5,568 nucleotides of DNA. Origin: an uncultured bacterium. Its GTDB lineage: Bacteria; Patescibacteriota; Dojkabacteria; B142; OLB20. This document shows positions 1-5,568 of the stretch, piece by piece. Numbering within the stretch: the first letter of the stretch is position 1; every line of letters begins with the position of its first letter. Made by a program: the position numbers and the translations under genes. Where the stretch lies: the NCBI GenBank assembly GCA_937889205.1, contig CALARN010000160.1:1-5568 (forward strand), read 5' to 3'. The notes beneath the pieces were generated by a model. It was given only the letters and a program-made list of their open reading frames with translations. It did not search any database and was not told the DNA's origin.

Positions 1-1
1 A

Positions 2-133
2 AACTCGCTAGGATTAGCATCTAATTGGAAAATGTATGATGGTTTTGCTCTAAAAAAGAGTTGGGACGAGGTATTTGAATCGGAATTATCAATTAAAGGA
101 TTAGAAAACTCAATTAATTCTGTTGTTCCTTAA
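2..133 (+). CDS. C-terminal end of a probable rightward gene (5' end off the left edge), function unknown
   Basis: This frame is open from the window edge for 43 codons and ends in TAA at 131-133; the 5' part lies outside the window. The visible tail contains two tryptophans and a mixed polar/charged composition (NWKMYDGFALKKSWDEVFE around codons 8-26), which looks like ordinary soluble protein rather than a low-complexity shadow. It is the only one of the six frames open across bases 1-113. It converges on the leftward operon and overlaps the end of the 847-residue gene by 20 bp (114-133). I recognise no family. The piece is short, and an AT-rich sequence can stay open this long by chance, so the call is moderate. 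It could be spurious if the true neighbour lies further left. Confidence 0.45.
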   Translation, partial: NSLGLASNWKMYDGFALKKSWDEVFESELSIKGLENSINSVVP

Positions 134-2657
134 TATCTAAAACATTTGCTAATGTTGAGTTCTGGCTTCTAATTTCTTGTGCAAGATTGCTATAATTCGC
201 ATTTATCACATCATTCATGTTTATTGAGAGCATCACAATCTTATCACTTTCAAAGGTAGCGTTAGGAGCAGTGGTTAAATAGATTTGTTTTTCAGGATAT
301 TTACTATCGAAATATTCTTTATTTTTAGCAATAAAATTTAACAAATTGCTTCTTGTTTTAACAGAAAGAGGAAGATTATTAATGAAGTTGACCTTATAAT
401 AACTAAATGATTCGATACTTGGTGCTGCACTGGTATTAGTCTTTTTAGAAGTTGCACTTACATTCGTTGTTGCCATTTCCTGTTCTTTACTCCAAATCTG
501 AATTAAGCTAAGACAAGAGAGTGCAAACATAATCAAATTATCTGAATTAAATTTCATCGATAAAATTGAGAGCAGCTGGAAAAGACTCGCCCACATATTT
601 ATGGCATTCATAATTCCACCGGTAAGTCTGTTCAAAGCTTTATCGCCAATTGAGCCAAGCCATGCGCCTATACCCGTAGTGAAAAAACTTGTTACTGCAA
701 TTATTGCCATACCAGCCCAGCCAACTGGATTGGTTAATAATACAGCAGCAAGTGCTGCACCTCCGGCTAATCCTATAACTGAGCCAATACCGGCCCCTAA
801 CATTGCAACTGGCCCTAACTGGAGACCTAACATGGTAAGGGTTGCTAATGCAGCTGTTGATCCTACAAAAGCGGCAATACCGGCGGGGGTGGCTTTTAAT
901 AATCCTTGAAATTTAGATAATAAGGTAAATGTTGCGCTTAATCTGCTTATTAGGGCAACATAAGAAAAAACCGTTGAAGCAACTTGTAGATAGTTTGTAA
1001 TTGATGTTAAAGCTGTGCTGCCCGCAAAGAGAAAATTTTCTTTCAAGTAGGCACCGACATCGCCCTTATAAACAGAGTCAATTAATTTTAGTTGAGACCC
1101 AACCCAAAGAGTTGATTGCATTACCGCAAGTGCGTCTGCAAATGGAATTTTGGCAAAGAGTTTGAGTAAACTTGAATTTCCATTTACTATTGATTTTAAA
1201 CCTAAACCACGTAATGTATTTATTGCGTATGAACCACCGCCACCTACTATGCCTGCAATTAGAGCTGCTTGAGGGCCGACTCCAAAAAGAGTACCAATTG
1301 CAAAGCCAAGAGATGCAAATATACTAGCTGTGCCAATTGCGCCAGTTAGTCTTGAAAATTGAGAGATATTTGGTTTTTGGAAAGCATCTACTTTTAATTG
1401 GCTTTCTTTGAGTATACTGAATTCTCCAGCAGTTAACCTTTGTCCTGCTGCGATTTTGTCGTTGAGTGCTTTGATGGTATTCTGAAGGGCCGGTAGCTCT
1501 TCAGAAGCCAATTTTATTGAAGAGCTACTATGGATACTTGTGGTATAAAATTGGCCTTCCCCATACTTTAACTGAAAGATTCTTATCCCTTTAATACTAC
1601 TAAGATGAGGATCTTTCAGAATACTGTTTATTGTACTAGTTGCTCCTATTGTAACAAAAGCTGCGGCTGCAGGAAGTATTGCTCCGCCGGTAGCTAGATA
1701 AAGCAAGGCAGCGGGTGCTATTGCCGTGCCAAAGCCACCAATTGCCTTGCCACCAATTTTTAAGCCATCAAATCCATACTTTAGAATTTTTCCGACAGAT
1801 GAAATTCCGGTCTTTGCGGTTACTATTGCTCCACCAAGTTTAGAAGCAGCAATTTTTGTTTGAACGAGCTTTATTCCAGAGTTTACACTTGTTTTAACTT
1901 TATCAACAATTTTTCCTATTGTTTGCTTATATATTAATATTGCAGCTTCTTTGATAGGCAGTTTTATTTTTTTCTTTTCTTTACGGCCGTCTTCGTCAAC
2001 TATGGTGTTGATATTTATATGAAATAATTTTCCTATCCCTTTGCCTGCACTTTTTCCAACACCTTTGAATAATGGAGAAAATAATTTAAAAGCTTTTGCT
2101 GAAGAAGTTGATTTAAACTTACCTTTACCCCTAACAAACTCCATAAATGCTTTTTCATCTTTTTTTGAAATTTCGATTAATTCATCATTATCGAATCTGA
2201 AGCATTGTTTGCGTCTTTTTGCGAACGCTTCTTTTCTTTGTAGTTTTAATTCGGCTCTTCTATCTTTTTTTTCTGCTTTTTTGATTTCTTTTTGTTCTTG
2301 CTTTTCTCTAGCCTTTACTTCTCTTTTTTTCTCTAAGAGGCTTTGTTTGATTTTTTCATAATCTTCATACAAGAAAGTGCCATATTTTTTTTCTACTTCA
2401 GCAACATCTTCAGCTGATAGACCTGAAGCGGCAATAAGCCCGGCAATTGTGGGGTTTTCCTTTTCTTTTTTGGCTTCTGCCTTTCGTTGTTCTTTTTCTG
2501 CTATTCGTTGTTCAATTAATTTCCGTTGTTTTTCTAATACAGATAGTCTGGAATCAATTTTTTTCTTCAAACTATTGAGATAATCTAGGATATGGTTGAG
2601 ATTATCATAAAGATTCTTTTCAATATTATCTTGTGGTAAGCTTGATGCTGTTGCCAT
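114..2657 (-). CDS. 847-aa coiled-coil and glycine-zipper membrane protein, function unknown (possible secretion-apparatus component)
   Basis: No family is recognised with certainty. Residues 1-150 are Lys/Glu/Arg-rich, with likely coiled-coil stretches at about 25-68 and 100-150, split by a small hydrophobic helix (IAGLIAASGLSAEDVAEVEK, 71-90). There is no signal peptide. Basic linkers with a GKSAGKGIGK segment (201-210) follow, then Gly/Ala-rich hydrophobic blocks at about 305-345, 437-480, 543-580, 590-670 and 683-722. Glycine zippers are visible (G451/G455/G459; G621/G625/G629/G633), with a TNPVG motif at 642-646. A Ser/Thr-rich hinge (about 728-748) leads to a soluble C-terminal domain of roughly 100 residues. 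The ATG overlaps the upstream stop as TAATG and has no Shine-Dalgarno sequence, so coupled translation is likely. The architecture could be an inner-membrane channel or scaffold partner of the VirB6-like protein encoded upstream, or a tape-measure-like protein. Existence as a gene is very likely; function is inferred only. Confidence 0.9.
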   Translation of the reverse strand: MATASSLPQDNIEKNLYDNLNHILDYLNSLKKKIDSRLSVLEKQRKLIEQRIAEKEQRKAEAKKEKENPTIAGLIAASGLSAEDVAEVEKKYGTFLYEDYEKIKQSLLEKKREVKAREKQEQKEIKKAEKKDRRAELKLQRKEAFAKRRKQCFRFDNDELIEISKKDEKAFMEFVRGKGKFKSTSSAKAFKLFSPLFKGVGKSAGKGIGKLFHININTIVDEDGRKEKKKIKLPIKEAAILIYKQTIGKIVDKVKTSVNSGIKLVQTKIAASKLGGAIVTAKTGISSVGKILKYGFDGLKIGGKAIGGFGTAIAPAALLYLATGGAILPAAAAFVTIGATSTINSILKDPHLSSIKGIRIFQLKYGEGQFYTTSIHSSSSIKLASEELPALQNTIKALNDKIAAGQRLTAGEFSILKESQLKVDAFQKPNISQFSRLTGAIGTASIFASLGFAIGTLFGVGPQAALIAGIVGGGGSYAINTLRGLGLKSIVNGNSSLLKLFAKIPFADALAVMQSTLWVGSQLKLIDSVYKGDVGAYLKENFLFAGSTALTSITNYLQVASTVFSYVALISRLSATFTLLSKFQGLLKATPAGIAAFVGSTAALATLTMLGLQLGPVAMLGAGIGSVIGLAGGAALAAVLLTNPVGWAGMAIIAVTSFFTTGIGAWLGSIGDKALNRLTGGIMNAINMWASLFQLLSILSMKFNSDNLIMFALSCLSLIQIWSKEQEMATTNVSATSKKTNTSAAPSIESFSYYKVNFINNLPLSVKTRSNLLNFIAKNKEYFDSKYPEKQIYLTTAPNATFESDKIVMLSINMNDVINANYSNLAQEIRSQNSTLANVLDIKEQQN

Positions 2658-2659
2658 TA
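2655..2659 (-). other. TAATG stop/start overlap (translational coupling site)
   Basis: The TAA of the 379-residue gene and the ATG of the 847-residue gene share one base. The 20 bases before the ATG are A/C/T-rich, with no GGAG-like element, so the downstream gene most likely depends on reinitiation by ribosomes finishing the upstream gene. This supports the ATG at 2655-2657 as the start. Confidence 0.75.
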
Positions 2660-3796
2660 AGTATTTGTTTGGTTAGTTAAGTTAGCTATTACTTCATCGA
2701 TTCTCTTTTTGACTGCCAATTCAGAATTTGTAGCCCTCTCATTTATTTTTAAATAGCTATTATAGTCATCGATCGAAGGCTCTGTAACGATAGTATCTGG
2801 TGTAATGTTTTCAAATATATTCTGTGATAAAGCAGATTGTTCTGCTGCCCCATCAAATTCAATACCTATTCTGCGAAATTGATCATCAAATTGTTTTCTT
2901 AATTTCTTTTTCTTTTGATATTCTGGGTCATCAGCTTGTACCTGTTGAGCACGTTCACCTAATGCCTTTAGCTCAGCAGTGGCTTTTTCATCTTCAGGGT
3001 CTTTTGGTTTTTCTTCTTCAGCTTTGTTACCTGGTTGTCTGGCAAACATTTTCTGAATTGTTTGTGATGTTATGCGATACTTATCATCGATTCCGCTTGT
3101 TAACCAATTGTTAATACTCACAAAGCTTTTTGCCATATAGGAATCTCCTTTTTGGAAATCAAAGTAAAGATTAATAAATACATGTCCGATATACTCTTCT
3201 TTGTCCGCTTGTTCGGCGTTAATTTTATTAACCATGGCGACTAATCCATTATTGGCCATAATCTTTGCTTTTTCGAAAAGTGTTTTTGGACTCTTGATTT
3301 TTTCTAGCATTTGCATTTTATTTTGAACTTCAATTTGCTTTTCTCTAGATAAGCTTTTAAATTTTTGCAAATAAGGGAGGACACTTTCATAAGCTTCAAT
3401 TTCAAATTCATCTGGTATTTTGATATATTTTTCTTTTTCGCGCCATTTGTTTACTAACTCATAAACATCTTCAACAAAAATGATTCCTTGCAAAGGTATA
3501 TGAAACTTTTTTTTGTACCACTTTTTAATTGCCTCAAGACTCTCTTTGTCTTTTCCATAGTTTGGTAATTCAGATACTGCATTTAAGACATTAACTGCTT
3601 GCATATACATCTGAAGTTCAGAATAATCATTTAACTTAATTTCATCTCTATCACTTTCCATAAGGAGTCTAGTGAGAAAATCTAGATATTGAAGATTATC
3701 TTTGAGATTAATACCTAAGCTCATAGGGAAAGCAACCAGAGGCAATCTTGAACGATAGTTATTTAAAGTATATATCAAATCAGCTTTCTTTATCAT
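2657..3796 (-). CDS. 379-aa soluble, mostly helical protein, function unknown
   Basis: No family is recognised. The protein has no signal peptide or membrane helix and is predicted cytoplasmic. Residues 1-250 look like a helical globular domain rich in Tyr, Lys and Glu, with WYKKKFHIPLQG at 93-104 and a hydrophobic strand-like VFINLYFDF at 206-214. A highly charged low-complexity linker (about 252-305; KAEEEKPKDPEDEK then KKKKLRKQFDD) separates it from a C-terminal segment ending in a probable helix (about 343-373) and an Asn/Thr-rich tail. The ATG lies in an ATGA overlap with the stop of the upstream gene, and its own TAA overlaps the next ATG, so it is made from the same message as both neighbours. 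An A8 tract lies at codons 95-97 (bases 3507-3514), and the frame is the same on both sides. Its position behind a VirB6-like gene suggests a cytoplasmic accessory part of an envelope machine; this is inference. Confidence 0.88.
   Translation of the reverse strand: MIKKADLIYTLNNYRSRLPLVAFPMSLGINLKDNLQYLDFLTRLLMESDRDEIKLNDYSELQMYMQAVNVLNAVSELPNYGKDKESLEAIKKWYKKKFHIPLQGIIFVEDVYELVNKWREKEKYIKIPDEFEIEAYESVLPYLQKFKSLSREKQIEVQNKMQMLEKIKSPKTLFEKAKIMANNGLVAMVNKINAEQADKEEYIGHVFINLYFDFQKGDSYMAKSFVSINNWLTSGIDDKYRITSQTIQKMFARQPGNKAEEEKPKDPEDEKATAELKALGERAQQVQADDPEYQKKKKLRKQFDDQFRRIGIEFDGAAEQSALSQNIFENITPDTIVTEPSIDDYNSYLKINERATNSELAVKKRIDEVIANLTNQTNT
3793..3796 (-). other. ATGA start/stop overlap (translational coupling site)
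   Basis: The ATG of the 379-residue gene and the TGA of the 400-residue gene overlap by four bases. The preceding sequence has only a weak GAGAT element about 9-13 bases upstream of the ATG. The arrangement implies coupled translation and fixes the start of the downstream gene. The TGA is followed in frame by TAA, a tandem stop. Confidence 0.75.
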
Positions 3797-4995
3797 GTGC
3801 TTTTTATCTCAATCGGCTGAAATCTTAAGTAGTCTTTTAAAGTATATTTTGGATTAATGTTTCCATTAGTTACGCTTTCGAATATTTGTTCTTTTGCTTC
3901 TTCAGTTAACTCAATAGCATAAGTTTCAATTGGATACTCGTTGATAATTCTATTACCATTATATACAAAGCTATCTACGGCATAGTTGTAGAATTTTTCA
4001 GAAGCAAAATTGGGGTTTGCTTTGCGAAAAGTCAGTTGATAGAAATTCATTGGAAATACTTGTTTTGACATAAGTATTGCTATTGATTGATTGATTGTTT
4101 CTGCTGTATAAATTACCTTCGTTTCTGCCTTAATATTAGGGATTACGTCAAGAATTGAAGTGATGATTTCTTTAAGTATTGTTTCTAAATCAGAAAAAGT
4201 TGGGGCTAACTTTCCAGCTTGTGACTGAATGACATTTTCATAATACTTATTAACATTTTGAATAGATTGAGACAAGGTGTATCCTCTAGCAAGGTAATTA
4301 TAAACCATATTTGTGGGGTCGGCGATTAGAGCCTTTGCTAAACCTTCTGCCATTGTCTGAATTTCGTCTTCAAAAAGTCTAGGAATCATGCCAAAACTAC
4401 TATAGTCGAGCATGTCTTGAAAGAGTTTATGTTTGATAACTTTAACATGTGTTGAAATTGATAGAAAAGTTTTAATTAAATGACTCTGAGCTTCTGCATT
4501 CGCGGTTTTTTGTAGATCGATATCACCATTTTCTGATGTTAAAATTGCCTCTGTAAGTGGTATTGCAATTGTAATATCGGTATCAGGATGATTCTCGAAG
4601 CCTCCTTTTTTTAGCAACTCAGTTTCTAACCAGGTTTTTACTCTAATTAACTGATAAGATGCGAATTCTTTTAATGCCCAGGCATATCTTAGGCTGAAAA
4701 CGATACTAGATGCTTCAACAAAAGCGGTTGTATAATTATCTAATTCTGAGTAGGCATTATCAGTTGAGATTGTCACTTCTGACAAATCTAAATTGAGAAG
4801 TAGGTTATTTACTGCTGCGATATAATTACTCAGGGCAATCTTTTGTTGCTCATTCAATGATGCAATGGTTAAAGCGTAGCTTTTTCTTTTCTCATCTAAG
4901 ATATTTGCGTATCCCCAAATATCACCACCTAACAATTCAGTCAGTTTAGTTTCTGTTTCAGAGATTTTGTTTAATATTTCTGTTAGGTCTTTCAT
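3793..4995 (-). CDS. 400-aa soluble protein, function unknown
   Basis: No family is recognised. There is no signal peptide and no convincing membrane helix; the most hydrophobic stretch (about 92-107, FVEASSIVFSLRYAWA) has charged residues nearby and reads better as a buried helix. The N-terminal 60 residues form amphipathic helices, possibly a short coiled coil. The rest is a mixed, mostly helical protein with conserved-looking aromatic segments near 230-252 (MVYNYLARGYTLSQ, NKYYENV) and 312-350 (QVFPMNFYQLTFRK, FYNYAVDSFVYNG). The ATG starts 5 bases after the stop of the membrane-protein gene; no strong ribosome binding site is visible, only an AGGG about 20 bases upstream. The gene ends in TGA followed at once in frame by TAA, inside the ATGA overlap with the next gene. 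Context suggests a cytoplasmic partner of the membrane apparatus, but the sequence alone does not show a role. Confidence 0.88.
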   Translation of the reverse strand: MKDLTEILNKISETETKLTELLGGDIWGYANILDEKRKSYALTIASLNEQQKIALSNYIAAVNNLLLNLDLSEVTISTDNAYSELDNYTTAFVEASSIVFSLRYAWALKEFASYQLIRVKTWLETELLKKGGFENHPDTDITIAIPLTEAILTSENGDIDLQKTANAEAQSHLIKTFLSISTHVKVIKHKLFQDMLDYSSFGMIPRLFEDEIQTMAEGLAKALIADPTNMVYNYLARGYTLSQSIQNVNKYYENVIQSQAGKLAPTFSDLETILKEIITSILDVIPNIKAETKVIYTAETINQSIAILMSKQVFPMNFYQLTFRKANPNFASEKFYNYAVDSFVYNGNRIINEYPIETYAIELTEEAKEQIFESVTNGNINPKYTLKDYLRFQPIEIKST

Positions 4996-5000
4996 TAGGT

Positions 5001-5568
5001 TTAACTAAAGAAGTTACCCTCCATTACTTTCTTTGCGCCGGCACCAACCAGACCAAGTGCATCTTTACCAACTTTAGTTACATCTTTAGATGTCTGAGCA
5101 AGTTGAGCAAACGGACTACTTACTTCGAGGAATTTCTTAATCATCTCTAATACATTTGGTAATGCCATGTAAAAACCAAAGATTAGTAATGAGGTAACAA
5201 TATTATTACCATTATTATTTAAAGTTGAGATGTCGAAAATTTGTTTTTGACTGTAACCTAACATTGGAGGCACCCATTGTACTTGTCCGATTTTGTTGTA
5301 AGCTGCTCCTAAATCGGAGCCAGAATCAACAGAAGTATGTCCGATAACAATCAGTAATAGGAAGCAGGCGTATATTACTATGAAATTTAATGCCGCTGCC
5401 CCGAGCGTTTTAAAGAATGAATCTAACGCTTTCATGGTTCCACCTGGCAAGGCGCCGCTAAGAAATACAAATGGGGCTACTACGGGATAGAAACTTAGTA
5501 CTAAGTAACTGTTAAGTAAGCCAAGAAAGAGTTTGATTGAGACTTGAAAAATGGCTAAAGCTAAAATT
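5001..5568 (-). CDS. C-terminal part of a polytopic membrane protein, VirB6/TrbL-like (type IV secretion) by resemblance; 5' end off the right edge
   Basis: The frame is open from the right edge, giving 188 visible codons plus TAA; the true start lies outside the window. An in-frame TTG (5448-5450) and ATG (5433-5435) fall inside a conserved-looking LPGG region and are judged internal, because the upstream codons keep encoding a hydrophobic membrane segment (visible residues 1-38). Then come YPVVAPF...LPGG (27-43), an amphipathic loop SFFKTLG (50-56), a membrane helix (about 57-76), a polar periplasmic-type loop with WVPPMLG (98-104), a last helix (about 123-142) and a Ser/Lys/Ala tail ending in NFFS. 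This order resembles, from memory, VirB6/TrbL-like proteins of Patescibacteria type IV secretion loci, which form the inner-membrane part of the translocation channel. It heads the visible part of the operon. The coding call is secure; the family assignment is moderate, and a generic polytopic membrane protein is the alternative. Confidence 0.75.
   Translation of the reverse strand, partial: ILALAIFQVSIKLFLGLLNSYLVLSFYPVVAPFVFLSGALPGGTMKALDSFFKTLGAAALNFIVIYACFLLLIVIGHTSVDSGSDLGAAYNKIGQVQWVPPMLGYSQKQIFDISTLNNNGNNIVTSLLIFGFYMALPNVLEMIKKFLEVSSPFAQLAQTSKDVTKVGKDALGLVGAGAKKVMEGNFFS

Noticed and set aside
83..120. Imperfect inverted repeat GAATT...AATT / AATTAATTC as a possible terminator at the gene ends
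   Set aside because: The stem is nearly all A/T, is broken by a three-base bulge, has a 17-base loop and no T tract in either direction.
601..909. Rightward open frame of about 100 codons rich in Ala and Pro
   Set aside because: It lies wholly antisense to the Gly/Ala-rich membrane region of the 847-residue gene; reversed GGN/GCN codons give the Pro/Ala-rich product expected of a shadow.
2041..2583. Two rightward open frames rich in Phe and Ser
   Set aside because: They are antisense to the Lys/Glu-rich coiled-coil region; AAA/GAA codons read backwards give Phe/Ser-rich nonsense.
2824..3114. Rightward open frame of 96 codons
   Set aside because: It lies antisense within the 379-residue gene, has no ribosome binding site and an unnatural Leu/His/Gln-rich composition.
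3793..3795. UGA read as glycine (code 25), since TGA is followed immediately by TAA
   Set aside because: No in-frame TGA occurs inside any of the three complete genes, whereas code-25 genomes use UGA for glycine often; TGA here is better read as the stop of an ATGA overlap.
3105..4475. Short similarity between the 379- and 400-residue proteins (KSFVSIN versus KTFLSIS) as a sign of duplication
   Set aside because: Flanking residues do not align and the match is only about seven residues, so it is probably chance.
5433..5450. TTG or ATG start, with AGGTGG just upstream of the ATG, for the right-edge membrane protein
   Set aside because: The frame stays open to the window edge and encodes a membrane segment running directly into the LPGG motif; the Shine-Dalgarno-like AGGTGG is the coding sequence for that motif.

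Overview
The window is AT-rich and carries one compact, tightly spaced leftward (minus-strand) operon. Reading 5'->3' on the minus strand it holds: the C-terminal part of a polytopic membrane protein that runs off the right edge (5568-5001); a 400-residue soluble protein (4995-3793); a 379-residue soluble protein (3796-2657); and an 847-residue protein with a Lys/Glu-rich coiled-coil N-terminus and a long glycine/alanine-rich membrane region (2657-114). At the left edge, the C-terminal 43 codons of a probable rightward gene (2-133) converge on the operon and overlap its last gene by 20 bp. I see no RNA gene, insertion sequence, CRISPR array or convincing terminator. No gene-free stretch exceeds about 10 bases.

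Junctions in the operon are a 5-base gap, a 4-base ATGA overlap and a 1-base TAATG overlap. None of the three internal starts has a convincing Shine-Dalgarno sequence, so translational coupling is likely. UGA does not occur inside about 1,600 codons of the three complete genes, so the standard bacterial code (11) fits, and the UGA=Gly code of Gracilibacteria/Absconditabacteria does not.

The best functional anchor is the right-edge gene. Its layout is a hydrophobic segment ending in a YPVVAPF...LPGG motif, a further membrane helix, a VPPMLG motif, a last helix and an amphipathic tail. From memory this resembles the VirB6/TrbL-like membrane proteins in the type IV secretion/pilus-like loci of Patescibacteria (Candidate Phyla Radiation). 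That family recall, the AT-rich composition, the short gene spacing and the lack of recognisable homologues downstream suggest a CPR-type bacterium or a conjugative element of one. This is inference and needs a homology search.

If it is right, the three downstream genes are undescribed accessory components of the same envelope apparatus: two cytoplasmic, mostly helical proteins without signal peptides, and one large coiled-coil/glycine-zipper membrane protein. That last protein is the most interesting object here. It has at least two glycine-zipper hairpins sharing a GP.A.L.AGI signature, and a TNPVG stretch reminiscent of phage tape-measure proteins.
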